A program made the translations under genes and the position numbers. The notes under the pieces were generated by a model. That model ran no database searches. It saw only the letters and a program-made list of their open reading frames with translations, and was not told the DNA's origin. A stretch of DNA of 53,442 nucleotides from Candidatus Phosphitivorax anaerolimi (GTDB taxonomy: Bacteria; Desulfobacterota; Desulfomonilia; UBA1062), in the NCBI GenBank assembly GCA_001896555.1, contig MPOS01000040.1, forward strand, positions 1-53,442, written 5' to 3'. This document shows positions 33,557 through 42,801 of this stretch, piece by piece (the first letter of the stretch is position 1; the number at the start of each line of letters is the position of its first letter).

Positions 33557-35155
33557 TCACCTCCCTTGGGCCGCGACGATCGTCCTGCCCTTCCATACTC
33601 TGATGGTATGGTGAACTCCGTAGTCGTACTCATAGACCGGAACCATGCCTTCTCTTGGCTGCAGATGTTCCTCGTCGGCAATGACGAGTCCCTCTGGATG
33701 AGATCTTGCCCATTGTGCCACCTCTTCTTCTCTGATGGATTCAACCGGATCATCCAGACGCCCCAGGAAATTGAACATGCCGTGATACGTGCCGACATAG
33801 CTCACCGCAACCCCTGCACGCTGCATGCTGCCCACATATGCACTCAGTCCCCGCACATCGTAGGCCGCCATGACCCGGATCAGGCTTACGTCCAGCATGA
33901 GAACGAGGGCGAGAGCCGCTGCTGACACAGGCAGGATTGGTCTCATCCTGAGCAGGGCACAGGATACCGGCATCAGAATGCCTGCTGTGATGAGTGCATA
34001 ACCGCAGTACGGACCCGCGCGGGCGAAACCTTTGATGAGCATGGGATCACCTGAGAAATACATCAGGGCCAGCAGACCCGCACCCAGGGTCGCGAGGGCA
34101 ATGCCAGGGAATATCGGGTCCCAGCTTAAGTGCACCACTCCCCTGTCCAGGGCATATGACGAGATCAGGGCAAAGGCAGGGAACAGAGGCAGCAGGTAAT
34201 GCGGCTGCTTGCCGCTGATCAGCGAGAAGATCGCAAACCCTGAAACAAGCCAGGCAAAGCAGATCCTTACCGGGCTCGATGGTGGATCCGACCGCAAGCC
34301 GCAGAACGCCCGCCATAAGGCAGGCCAGAGGGCCCAGGGGAACAGTAGGGCGGGCAGCAGCGGCACGTACCACCAGAACGGGCGCTCGTGCGCAAAGGAT
34401 TTGGCGACCCTGCCGGCTGACTGCTTCCAGAAGATGGCCTGCGCATACTGCTCCCCGCCCGACAGTGCGGCCGGGACTGCCCAGGCGAGCCCGATCACGA
34501 TCCCGATGAGTATGGACAATGCAACCCCTGAATACCATCGCGCCCACGACCCGGGCTGGTGCTCGACGGCCCACCAGGGAGCCAGAAGGGCCAGCGGCAG
34601 GGTGTGTACCAGGATCACCGGCCCTTTCGAGAGGATTCCCAAACCTACGGCAGCCCCGAGAATCATCCATCCCGTGATGCCGCCCTTCTTCCAGCTGTGC
34701 ACAATACCCAGCACCCCGAGCAGGGTGAAGAACACTACGAGCATGTCGAACATGACAGCAGACAGGAAGATGCTCCACAGCATGCTGCAGACCAGGATCA
34801 GGGGGGCGGCTGACGCTGTATGAGGTCGATCAGGCCAGAGACGGCGGGCGATCCTCATGGTAAGAAACAGGCTGGCAAGACCGAAGAGCGGAGATACCAG
34901 CCTCGGCCAGAGGTCGTTCACGCCGAAGAGTGCCCACCCCAGGTTGAACATCCAGAAGAGAAGCGGGGGTTTCTGGCTGTATATCTCGCCGTTCAGATGG
35001 GGAACCAGAAAATCTCCACGCAGCCACATCTCCCAGGCAACAGATACATACCGGGTCTCATCTATGGGCACATAAGAGCGGGTGAGCAGCGAGACGCCGA
35101 CCAGGGCGGCCCAGTAATATATCCACAGTGGCATGCCCTTCTTATTGCATTCCAT
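33557..35155 (-). CDS. GT39 family glycosyltransferase (ArnT-like)
   Basis: Integral membrane GT-C enzyme of 532 residues with about twelve hydrophobic segments. It opens MPLWIYYWAALVGVS and carries the catalytic DE pair in SYVPIDETRYVSVAWEM on the first periplasmic loop, followed by EIYSQKPPLLFW; both blocks are typical of ArnT, which moves aminoarabinose from undecaprenyl phosphate to lipid A. A periplasmic C-terminal domain of 110 residues follows. AAGAGGGG before the ATG at 35155 fixes the start (an in-frame GTG lies at 35161). With the GT2 gene downstream and an ArnA-like fragment upstream, lipid A or related modification is the likely role, though other lipid-linked pentoses are possible. 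Confidence 0.85.
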   Translation of the reverse strand: MECNKKGMPLWIYYWAALVGVSLLTRSYVPIDETRYVSVAWEMWLRGDFLVPHLNGEIYSQKPPLLFWMFNLGWALFGVNDLWPRLVSPLFGLASLFLTMRIARRLWPDRPHTASAAPLILVCSMLWSIFLSAVMFDMLVVFFTLLGVLGIVHSWKKGGITGWMILGAAVGLGILSKGPVILVHTLPLALLAPWWAVEHQPGSWARWYSGVALSILIGIVIGLAWAVPAALSGGEQYAQAIFWKQSAGRVAKSFAHERPFWWYVPLLPALLFPWALWPALWRAFCGLRSDPPSSPVRICFAWLVSGFAIFSLISGKQPHYLLPLFPAFALISSYALDRGVVHLSWDPIFPGIALATLGAGLLALMYFSGDPMLIKGFARAGPYCGYALITAGILMPVSCALLRMRPILPVSAAALALVLMLDVSLIRVMAAYDVRGLSAYVGSMQRAGVAVSYVGTYHGMFNFLGRLDDPVESIREEEVAQWARSHPEGLVIADEEHLQPREGMVPVYEYDYGVHHTIRVWKGRTIVAAQGR

Positions 35156-35267
35156 ATGCACCCCCTCTTATCTCTGCGAAAAAGCTGCCCCCGGTGAGAC
35201 CGAAGACGCCCACAGCATTGCCTATCAGAGTTGACGGTGATGTGCCCCTCAGGCGTAGCGAAGCCGT

Positions 35268-35402
35268 TTATGACAGACAGCCCCGCCGAGCTTGCAGCAC
35301 CAGAGGTCGGTCTTTGCAGATGCCCCGGTCGGTATACTTGAGAATGAGCTTGCGCAGGTATGAGCCGATAAAACCCCTGACGCCCAAGATCAAGATCTTC
35401 AC
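35268..35402 (-). pseudogene. ArnA-like NAD-dependent epimerase N-terminal fragment
   Basis: A 44-codon frame begins VKILILGVRGFIGSYLRKLI, the GxxGFIG Rossmann motif and first helix of an extended SDR of the ArnA C-terminal or WbpP/RmlB type. It ends at TAA after DRPLVLQARRGC, long before a functional length of about 310 residues. The fragment faces the GT39 gene on the same strand, where an arnA-type gene would be expected in an arn operon. It looks like the start of a deleted gene; the start codon is GTG at 35402. Confidence 0.65.
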
Positions 35403-35699
35403 GTCATGTGTCTTTCCGATACGGTATGAAGTTTCTCTCTATGTCTCTGTCACTTATAATCGTTTTCTGAACATCAAACTCAAGGGGGTGGGGAGCCCTC
35501 GTGATTCAGGGAGGAGTGCCGGGATGAGAATGGATAGAATGCCTGTCAAACGGCGGGATATCGAATCCATACTATGAGATTTCTCTTAAAAGGCAGGGGG
35601 TACCAAACAATGTAGCACTGCCCGCTCTTTCATGCACTATCCTGGTTTTTTACCCATTGGATTCGTATCATATACACAGAACCCAAAAAAGAGAGGTAG

Positions 35700-36182
35700 A
35701 TGCTGATCCAGGTCTGGCGCTTCATCACCCTTCTTCTCGCAGCGCTCTCGCTAACCATGGAATCCGCCCATGTCTTGGAGCTGCCGCAGAAGATGCAATA
35801 CGATGCACAGATGTATACCGCGGTCAACAGCACCCTCTACAGATACTTTGCACTCGTGGGTGGTGTGTATCAGGTGAGCTCAATCATGGCTTCGTTCGTC
35901 CTGGTCTTCCTGATACGGAGGCACAGGCAGACCTTCATCTGGACCCTGGCCGGAGCCACCACCCTTTTGCTGGCCTTCGTCATCTGGATCGCTGTTGTCG
36001 CACCTGTCAATGCAGAGGTTGCCGAGGCTCACAGATCAGCCCCGGAAACAGTGCCGGCACTCTGGATGCAGCTGCGCAATCGTTGGGAATATGGGCATGC
36101 AGCAGGATTCATTGTTCAGCTCATCGGATACTGCGCTCTCTTGATTTCTGTCATCAGAGAGATACCCATGGAACATCCTTAG
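35700..36182 (+). CDS. DUF1772-like four-helix membrane protein
   Basis: A 160-residue inner-membrane protein with four predicted hydrophobic helices (7-22, about 50-70, 82-100, 133-152). VAPVNAEVAE and LRNRWEYGHAAGFIVQLIGYC follow the DUF1772 (anthrone-oxygenase-like) family pattern of N-x(n)-W-x-x-x-H before the last helix. The biochemical role is unknown in most members. GAGAGGTAG precedes the ATG. The following gene of unknown function, 109 bp downstream on the same strand, is a possible operon partner. Confidence 0.65.
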   Translation: MLIQVWRFITLLLAALSLTMESAHVLELPQKMQYDAQMYTAVNSTLYRYFALVGGVYQVSSIMASFVLVFLIRRHRQTFIWTLAGATTLLLAFVIWIAVVAPVNAEVAEAHRSAPETVPALWMQLRNRWEYGHAAGFIVQLIGYCALLISVIREIPMEHP

Positions 36183-36291
36183 ACACGGCCCTGTGTGAAG
36201 CTGCGCATGTCCACCCGGAAAGATTGGATCGATCGGCTCATGCTGCTGTGAGACGAAAGATGCCCTATCGCATGAAAAATCAGGAGGAAAC

Positions 36292-37065
36292 ATGACTGCT
36301 GAAATAAAAGAATTGCGAATCGTAAATGCTGATAACAAGTATGGGAAAGTGAATCTCGTTGAGCCTGCAACGCTCGGCTATATTCGCATCGCTGCCACCG
36401 TGCAGCCCGGGGTCATACCCGTGGTCCTGCCCAGTATTGAACGGACGAGCCTGCTGGTAAGGCTGAAGGAGCTGGCACGAGATCTCGAAAGGGTCGATCA
36501 GGTCGTGAGGGTCCGCACCTTTCGTGCCGTCATTATCCCGCCGACGCCAAAGGTGAATTCCTATCTCAAGGAACGGGGGTACTCCATGCATGCCGAAGGC
36601 TTTGATGTCGTCGCCCTTATCGAGACGGCATCCCCTGAAACCATCCCTGGTGTGCAGGCCTCGCCCGCTTACAGTGCGTTCATGGATGCATTGCAGGCCA
36701 ATGCCAAGGCAGTGAATGTTCTGGCTGCCCGGAATGTCAAACGTATTGCCGACGTCGATATGGCAGAGAACGGATTATTCCTTTTCAACTCCTTTGTAGC
36801 TGATGATGCCAATATTGCACTGGAACTGTGGGACTACCTGGCCGATTGGTTCATGAAGGAAATCGGGCTCGATAACTCCATCGTGCTGGCACCCCTGGAA
36901 GGGGAGCAATCAGAATATGCATTCATCAACCTCGCACGATGGAATGCGAGTTTGCCTCACCAACTCTTCCAAATGCTGACCAAAAAGAGCTTCAGGGGCT
37001 TCGTGATCGCGAACCTGGAGGTGAATCGAGTCGGGTCACTGCCGGCCTTCTATCGACTTGCATAG
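36292..37065 (+). CDS. Protein of unknown function
   Basis: A 257-residue cytoplasmic protein I do not recognise. No signal peptide, membrane segment, cofactor motif or metal-binding cluster stands out. The sequence falls in two similar-sized halves with alternating strands and helices (RAVIIPPTPKVNSYLKERG with FDVVALIET; GLFLFNSFVADDANIALELW with RGFVIANLEV), which would suit a tandem ferredoxin-like (dimeric alpha/beta-barrel) fold. AGGAGG at the right distance gives a firm start. It follows the DUF1772-like gene and precedes a large inverted repeat. Confidence 0.7.
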   Translation: MTAEIKELRIVNADNKYGKVNLVEPATLGYIRIAATVQPGVIPVVLPSIERTSLLVRLKELARDLERVDQVVRVRTFRAVIIPPTPKVNSYLKERGYSMHAEGFDVVALIETASPETIPGVQASPAYSAFMDALQANAKAVNVLAARNVKRIADVDMAENGLFLFNSFVADDANIALELWDYLADWFMKEIGLDNSIVLAPLEGEQSEYAFINLARWNASLPHQLFQMLTKKSFRGFVIANLEVNRVGSLPAFYRLA

Positions 37066-37067
37066 CC

Positions 37068-37123
37068 GAGTGTGTCAATGCCAAGCTCGCTTCGCTCTTG
37101 CCTTCAGCAGCATTGACACGCTC
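37068..37123. repeat. Long inverted repeat after the orphan gene
   Basis: GAGTGTGTCAATGC (37068-37081) and GCATTGACACGCTC (37110-37123) form a 14-bp stem with one G-T mismatch and a 28-base loop that can form a smaller hairpin. It starts three bases after the stop codon. The plus strand lacks a T tract, so it may be a Rho-dependent or processing element rather than an intrinsic terminator. Confidence 0.6.
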
Positions 37124-37416
37124 AGTGCCCATGCTGTTGGTGAATCAGGCCGGCGGCAAAAAGATTTAGGGAAAAAAAGGCTATTCTCCGAAGCTCAGGG
37201 CCCTCAGTCAAAAGTGCGAAAGATTGTTGACACTACCGAGGCTTCGGCCTCATTCCATATATCCGTAATCTCCATGGGCTCTTCTGAGATCTTGAAACTT
37301 GTGATATCCAACTCTCATCGATTTCTCTTCGTCTGGCCGTGCCTTTTAGAACATCAGAGCGAATCCATTATCTTCAGCAGAGATGGACGCAAGGGGCAGA
37401 AAGCGTATCTGACGGC
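37124..37416. other. Intergenic region, no gene seen
   Basis: Between the inverted repeat and the end of the convergent SulP gene. No frame with a start signal or known motif is visible. Confidence 0.5.
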
Positions 37417-39210
37417 CTAAGACTTGCTGGTGGGCTTTCCTTTATCCGACGGCGGTTCATCGGTCTTGGTTGCCAGCCAGGCCTGGGCATCGGTGAGGGC
37501 CTTCCTCGTCGATTCGCCGAGGATGGATGTCGCCCGGTAGGATTTCAGGCGGAGCCTTCCCATGCCTTCCACATCCCGCCGCGCCGTTTCGCTTAAGCCC
37601 GTGAGGTACAGCCTTCCGTTCACCTTCCTGAGCTCGTCGCTATAATGTGACAGCACATCTTCCATGGTCGCGCCGAGGCGGCTTCGGCCACGCAGGCGCA
37701 GGATCACGACAGGGCGCTCATGCCCTGCTTGGGGCATGGGCAAGAGGCTCTCCAGGACTCTTGCCCCGGCGTAAAAGATGTGGCCGTACACATTGAGCAC
37801 GGTCACCGTGTTTGCCGGCAGATACCTGGGTGGATCGCGCTCTTCGATCCGTCCATCTGGCCTCTCCACCAGCTCGACCAGGCCGACATCGGTTGAGGAT
37901 CTGGTGACATACAGCAGCCCCGAAATTACCACACCGATCCCCATAGCGAGCTGGATGGGCAGAATGAGCGTCGCCCCAAACGTTATCGCCGCAGATGTCC
38001 TGGAATGCCAGCCCGCATGCCAGACAGAGACTACATTGGAAGGCTTGATGCTCTTGAACCCGATAAGGATGAGCAGTCCTCCGAGAGCAGGCATCGCTAC
38101 ATAGGCGATGAGTCCCGGAAAAGCGATCAAGATCACGGCAGTCCAGAGCCCTGCAAAAACCGACGACAATCGCCCCGCTGCTCCGGATACCACATTGAGG
38201 GTGGTGGAGCTCAGCGATCCCCCGACCGGTATGCCCTGAAAGAATCCGGTTACGATGTTCGCCGCTCCCTGGGCGGTGAAGTCGTGCGAGATGCTTCTTC
38301 GGGAGCCATCGGGGTTCGGCACGCTCTGGCTGACCCCTGCTCCCTGCACAATAATTACCAGGGCAACGGATAGTGCGCCGGTGAACACATCGAGAGAAAG
38401 GTTCGTAAGCGACGGCAGAGCAGGCATCGGTATGCCGCGGGGGATTCTACCGAGATCGGAGACAATCTCCACGATACCCGGACGTGCAAAGGCGAGAACC
38501 GCTGATGGGATGGCGATCGCCAGAAGGCTTGCTGCAATACGCAGCCGGGTGTGCGTCAGAAGGTAAGCAAGCAGCAGGGCCGCAGACGCAGTGGCAAGAG
38601 ACGCGATGCTGACCTTGTCTGTGTTCCTGAGCAGGTCGATCACTTGAGCTATCCGATTGGAGCCCCCGGGCTCATAGCCTGTGACTGTGGAGAGCTGGCT
38701 CAAGATCAACAGCACTGCGATGCCTGAGAGAAACCCTGTTATGACCGAATAGGAAACGAAACGCGTCATCCGCCCCAGACGCAAAAGTCCGAAAAGGACC
38801 GCGAATATGCCCGCCAGGATGACCATGAGAAACAGAGCGCCTTCGCGTTCGCCCGATGGTACGCCCATGAGTGACTGGCCGGCCACCAGCGCCTCTGCGC
38901 TGGTGTTGTTTATTATCATGAGCTGGGTGCTGGAAAAAATGCCGCCCACGATCGGGCCGGTTATATTGGCATACAGGCCATAGATCGGATTCACTCCAGC
39001 CAGGATACCTCCCGCCATCGCGACCGGAATACTGCCGATCGCGACCGACAAGCCGGCAAAACCTTCTCTGCGGATTGCCGCGCGGCTCGGAGGTTTTCTG
39101 TGGATATAGTTATCCACTGCTTCGTGCAGGTCATGGAGCCCGGGGATATAAAGCTCGGGCACGAGGTCTGACAATCGAGACTTGCGCGTGCTTTTTTTCA
39201 TGGCCGTCAT
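37417..39210 (-). CDS. SulP-family anion transporter with STAS domain
   Basis: Inner-membrane SLC26/SulP transporter, 597 residues. The N-terminal half has the family start DLVPELYIPGLHDL, then AIGSIPVAMAGGILAGVNPIYGLYA and GSLSSTTLNVVSGA, with some 11-14 hydrophobic segments. The C-terminal STAS domain lies at about 455-570 (VTVLNVYGHIFYAGARVLESLL). Family substrates are sulfate, bicarbonate, dicarboxylates and chloride. Here the gene lies 77 bp downstream of a sulfatase and a BASS permease on the same strand, which makes sulfate the most plausible anion, as importer or as outlet for released sulfate. The start is ATG at 39210. Confidence 0.9.
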   Translation of the reverse strand: MTAMKKSTRKSRLSDLVPELYIPGLHDLHEAVDNYIHRKPPSRAAIRREGFAGLSVAIGSIPVAMAGGILAGVNPIYGLYANITGPIVGGIFSSTQLMIINNTSAEALVAGQSLMGVPSGEREGALFLMVILAGIFAVLFGLLRLGRMTRFVSYSVITGFLSGIAVLLILSQLSTVTGYEPGGSNRIAQVIDLLRNTDKVSIASLATASAALLLAYLLTHTRLRIAASLLAIAIPSAVLAFARPGIVEIVSDLGRIPRGIPMPALPSLTNLSLDVFTGALSVALVIIVQGAGVSQSVPNPDGSRRSISHDFTAQGAANIVTGFFQGIPVGGSLSSTTLNVVSGAAGRLSSVFAGLWTAVILIAFPGLIAYVAMPALGGLLILIGFKSIKPSNVVSVWHAGWHSRTSAAITFGATLILPIQLAMGIGVVISGLLYVTRSSTDVGLVELVERPDGRIEERDPPRYLPANTVTVLNVYGHIFYAGARVLESLLPMPQAGHERPVVILRLRGRSRLGATMEDVLSHYSDELRKVNGRLYLTGLSETARRDVEGMGRLRLKSYRATSILGESTRKALTDAQAWLATKTDEPPSDKGKPTSKS

Positions 39211-39287
39211 CTCTTTCTCGGGTGCAGGCCCGGGGCGAACACCTCGATGAAACCCGCAGCGGGCCTGCAGACGAGCTCTTCCATCCG

Positions 39288-41657
39288 CTATTCCCTTACA
39301 AGGGCGGCCTGCAGACGATCCCGATCCGAGATCTTCGCATCGCTGTCGGGTGCGCCCTCGGGTATCTCGATCTCGACCCAGTTCACCTCGCCGGAGAAAT
39401 CGTGCTCGGTGTAATCGCGGGTCACGGGCGAGCCCCCATCGGTGCCGATATCCAGAGGCTCGTCGCTGGCGAACGGCAGGGGTTGCGTCCGCCCGACCCG
39501 GCCGTCACCGGCCGGCCTGCCGTCGATGAAGAGGTGAACGGTTCCTCCTTTTGCCGTGCCTTTACCGTCGTAATCGAAGTCCATCCGAACGATGTGCTTT
39601 CCTTCCGGGAGTTCTTCCGTGCCTTCGACAGTGAAGAGGTCGATGCCGTAGAAGTTGTAGCAATACTTCAGCCGGCCGACCTTCACATATATCGTCCATC
39701 CGCCGGCAAACCCGCCCTGGGCCACGATCACGCCCTCGCACCCGCCTTTCGGCACAATGACTTCCGCTGTCACCCGGTGGGACTTGTTCTTGATGTTGAT
39801 CACGGAAAACACGTTCAGCCGCCCGATGCCGCGATACAGGCGCTGCCGCCTGCCTTTCACTGGCGACGGCCGTCCCGCGAGGTCCGGATCGGCCCGCTCC
39901 GCGGTACGGCCGTCGAGGGGCAGGACGTTGTACCGTGCAGCTTCGATGAGGAACAACCGCTTGAGCTCACGCAGCTTCTCCGGGCGTTTACGTGCGAGAT
40001 CATGAGCCTGGGTCCAGTCGGTGTTGGTATCGTACAGCTCCCAGATGTCTTCATCGAACCCGCGCTTCGGCCAGTCCGCCACCGGCGTGTTGTGCGCCGT
40101 GACCGCCGTCCAGCCGTCATGGTAGATGCCGCGGTTGCCGAGCATCTCGAAGTACTGCGTCTTGTGCCTCTCGGGTGCGCCTGCGTTATCGAACGTATAG
40201 ACCATGCCGACCCCCTCCATGGGTTGCTGGTCGACCCCGTTCACCTTGATCGGCTGGGGGATCTGCGAAACCTCGAGAAAGGTGGGCGCGACATCGATGA
40301 CATGGTGGAACTGGTGGCGGAGCTCGCCTCTGGCCTTGATCCCGCCGGGCCAATGCACGATCAGCCCATTGCGGGTGCCGCCCCAGTGCGACGCCACGCG
40401 CTTGGTCCACTGGTACGGTGTATCCATCGCATGCGCCCAACCGAGTGAATACTGAGGATACGATTCGGGCGTTCCAAAGGTAGGGAGCTGTTTGCGCAGG
40501 AACTCGGGCGTCTCTATCCCGGCCATTCCGGTCATGGTGATCGACTCGTTCCACGTGCCGTTCAGAGACCCCTCGCCCGAGGCCCCGTTGTCACCCGTGA
40601 TCACGAATATCAGGGTGTCGTCCAGGGCGCCCAGTTTTTCGATTGCATCGACGACGCGGCCGATCTGGCAGTCGGTGTGCTCGAGAAAAGCGGCATAGAT
40701 CTCCATCTGCCGGGTGAGCACCGGCTTGAGGTCATCGGGCATATCGCGCCAGGCAGGGATGCCTCGCGGCCGGGGGGTGAGATCGCAGTCCGGAGGGATG
40801 ATACCCATATTCTTCTGCCGCGCGAAGGTCTCCTCCCGTACCACGTCCCATCCCTTGTCGAACTCGCCCCTGTAGCGGTCGATCCAATCCTTGGGGACAT
40901 GGATCGGCGCGTGCGTGGCGCCCGGTGCGAAATACAGGAAGAACGGCTTGTCCGGCATGAGGCTGCGCTGCTCGCTCAGCCAGCGCAGCGCCTTTTCGGC
41001 AATATCCTCGGTGAAGTGGTAGCCCTGCTCAGGCGTCTTGCCCGGTTTGACCGAGCTCGTGCCCTCGATGAGGCTCGGATAGAACTGGTTTGTCTCGCCG
41101 CCTATGAACCCGTAGAAGTGCTCAAACCCGCTTCCTGTGGGCCAGCGGTCGAACGGGCCCATCGGGTTCCACTCCCAGGAGGGTACCTCGTGGCATTTCC
41201 CGAACTGCGCGGTCGAGTAGCCGTTCAGCCGCAGGATCTCGGCAATGGTTGCGGCCGTGTTCGGCCGCTTGGATGTATAGCCCGGAGCCGACGTCGCCAT
41301 GTCGGAGACCGTGCCCATCCCCACCGAGTGGTGATTGCGGCCCGTCAGCATCGCCTGCCGCGTAGGAGAACACATCCCGGTCGTATGAAACCGGGTGTAG
41401 CGCAAGCCGCCCGCGGCGAGTCTCTCGAAAACAGGGGTGCGGCATGGGCCGCCGAAAGCGCTGCTCGCGCCGAATCCGACGTCGTCGAGCAGCACGAGGA
41501 GGATGTTCGGAGCGCCCGCGGGCGGCCGCACCGGCTCGATGGGTTCGTATCCGGCATTCGGGTCTTTCATTTCGTACATGGTCGGACCTGTATACGGGCG
41601 GTCCGGAATCGGAAGGATCTCACGCGCAATATCACGGGTCACTCCTTTGTCCCTCAT
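39288..41657 (-). CDS. Arylsulfatase, long AtsA/AtsD-like type
   Basis: Hydrolyses sulfate esters using C-alpha-formylglycine. At 789 residues it is the long type with a C-terminal extension. The formylglycine site is C96 in CSPTRQAMLTG, the Cys form that needs maturation by the anaerobic maturase encoded in the window. Metal-site residues are the DD in LVLLDDVGFG and DN in ITGDNGAS. The block GKCHE replaces the more usual GKWH. From about residue 610 a lectin-like beta domain follows (VTAEVIVPKGGCEGVIVAQGG). There is no signal peptide: the N-terminus is MRDKGVTRDIAREILPIPD. It is the second gene of a BASS-sulfatase-SulP set. Confidence 0.93.
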   Translation of the reverse strand: MRDKGVTRDIAREILPIPDRPYTGPTMYEMKDPNAGYEPIEPVRPPAGAPNILLVLLDDVGFGASSAFGGPCRTPVFERLAAGGLRYTRFHTTGMCSPTRQAMLTGRNHHSVGMGTVSDMATSAPGYTSKRPNTAATIAEILRLNGYSTAQFGKCHEVPSWEWNPMGPFDRWPTGSGFEHFYGFIGGETNQFYPSLIEGTSSVKPGKTPEQGYHFTEDIAEKALRWLSEQRSLMPDKPFFLYFAPGATHAPIHVPKDWIDRYRGEFDKGWDVVREETFARQKNMGIIPPDCDLTPRPRGIPAWRDMPDDLKPVLTRQMEIYAAFLEHTDCQIGRVVDAIEKLGALDDTLIFVITGDNGASGEGSLNGTWNESITMTGMAGIETPEFLRKQLPTFGTPESYPQYSLGWAHAMDTPYQWTKRVASHWGGTRNGLIVHWPGGIKARGELRHQFHHVIDVAPTFLEVSQIPQPIKVNGVDQQPMEGVGMVYTFDNAGAPERHKTQYFEMLGNRGIYHDGWTAVTAHNTPVADWPKRGFDEDIWELYDTNTDWTQAHDLARKRPEKLRELKRLFLIEAARYNVLPLDGRTAERADPDLAGRPSPVKGRRQRLYRGIGRLNVFSVINIKNKSHRVTAEVIVPKGGCEGVIVAQGGFAGGWTIYVKVGRLKYCYNFYGIDLFTVEGTEELPEGKHIVRMDFDYDGKGTAKGGTVHLFIDGRPAGDGRVGRTQPLPFASDEPLDIGTDGGSPVTRDYTEHDFSGEVNWVEIEIPEGAPDSDAKISDRDRLQAALVRE

Positions 41658-41687
41658 ATGGACCTCCTTTCCTTTTCCCCATGCTCT

Positions 41688-42536
41688 TTACCTATGCTCA
41701 TGTGCATGCCTGCTCAGGACCGAGGCTACCGGGAAGAGAATGGCGAATCCTACCAGGGACGAGACCACGACCATGACCAGCGTGTCGGGATTCCTGAAGC
41801 TCTCTGCCGCAACAACCATTGCCGCTGCAATACCGCGCTGTGCTGTGCCGAGCCCCAGGGCGCATCGCCTCTCGAAACACCTGCCACCGAGTGCATAGCC
41901 GATCGCGAATGCCCCGGTTATCACGATGACGGCTGCAAGGACGGCACCGGTGCCGAACAGGCCGAGTATGGCTCGAAAATTCAACAGAACGGTGGTACCC
42001 ACCAACACCATCAGCGAAATGGTCGATACCTTGCCCATGACCGGCTGCAAACGCATGGCCCAACGGGCGGAGTGTGTCCTGACGAGCAGACCGGCTCCCA
42101 GGGGCAACAGCATCGTCAGCACGAGCGGCAAAGCGATCGCACCCGCACTCACCTCTGCCTCGGGCAGCGCCATCGGCACGACGATGGGCAGGTAAATAAC
42201 GGTGGCAGGGAGCAGGAGCAGGAGGAGCGCAGCACTGAGCGCCACATCATGTTCGGCGAATTCCGTGAGCTTGACCAGAAAGGGCGCGCCTGCAGCAGTC
42301 GAGACAAGGAGCAAACCGTTCTCCAGGGGCCGGTCCAACGGCAGGAGCCAAATGACCGCCATTCCCAGGAGCGGAACCAGCACGAAATTGGCAAGGAGCG
42401 GAACGATCACGCTCCTCGGACTGCTGAACGGCTCGATGATCTCCTGTACCACGTGGCCGAAGCCCACGGACAGCATGCTTGTCACTGAGAAGGCCGGAAC
42501 AGCCACAGTCAGGATAACCGACAGGATTTCAGCCAT
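41688..42536 (-). CDS. BASS-family (bile acid:Na+ symporter-like) permease
   Basis: A 282-residue membrane protein with about ten hydrophobic segments and the SLC10/arsenite-permease-like fold. Seen: FLVKLTEFAEHDVALSAALLLLLLPATVIYLPIVV, which carries the crossover-type region, and GLGTAQRGIAAAMVVAAESF near the end. Family members move bile acids, steroid sulfates, pyruvate or pantoate-like acids with sodium. ATG at 42536 is chosen; an in-frame GTG three codons upstream has no better ribosome binding site. It lies 30 bp upstream of a sulfatase and shares its strand, so an organosulfate is a reasonable but unproven substrate. Confidence 0.82.
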   Translation of the reverse strand: MAEILSVILTVAVPAFSVTSMLSVGFGHVVQEIIEPFSSPRSVIVPLLANFVLVPLLGMAVIWLLPLDRPLENGLLLVSTAAGAPFLVKLTEFAEHDVALSAALLLLLLPATVIYLPIVVPMALPEAEVSAGAIALPLVLTMLLPLGAGLLVRTHSARWAMRLQPVMGKVSTISLMVLVGTTVLLNFRAILGLFGTGAVLAAVIVITGAFAIGYALGGRCFERRCALGLGTAQRGIAAAMVVAAESFRNPDTLVMVVVSSLVGFAILFPVASVLSRHAHEHR

Positions 42537-42801
42537 GGAAACCACACCATCGCCGGCCGCTGATCACAGGGTATCGGGCCGGCCTGTCCGGATCCTCTCC
42601 CGCCCCTTATACAGCTTCTTCCCCAAAGGTCCTGATTCTCTCCTTGTGCAGTCTCGCCTCGTGCTTCCCCATATCCCTCACTATCCTTCCCTCTCTCCGG
42701 ACGGTTCATGGGAAGGCCATCTCTAAGATATTCACCTTTGATGAAGGACTGGCTAAGCAAGAAGGCGGATATACATGATAGTAACCCTTCAAGGGCAAGT
42801 A

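Noticed and set aside
40677-42488. Long plus-strand open frame of 603 codons
   Set aside because: It is antisense to the sulfatase and BASS genes and shows only low-complexity composition (His, Arg, Gly), the mark of a shadow frame.
42600-42690. Minus-strand stretch reading VRDMGKHEARLHKERIRTF in the BASS leader
   Set aside because: Only 24 codons before a stop and no family recognised; too short to call a gene or relic.
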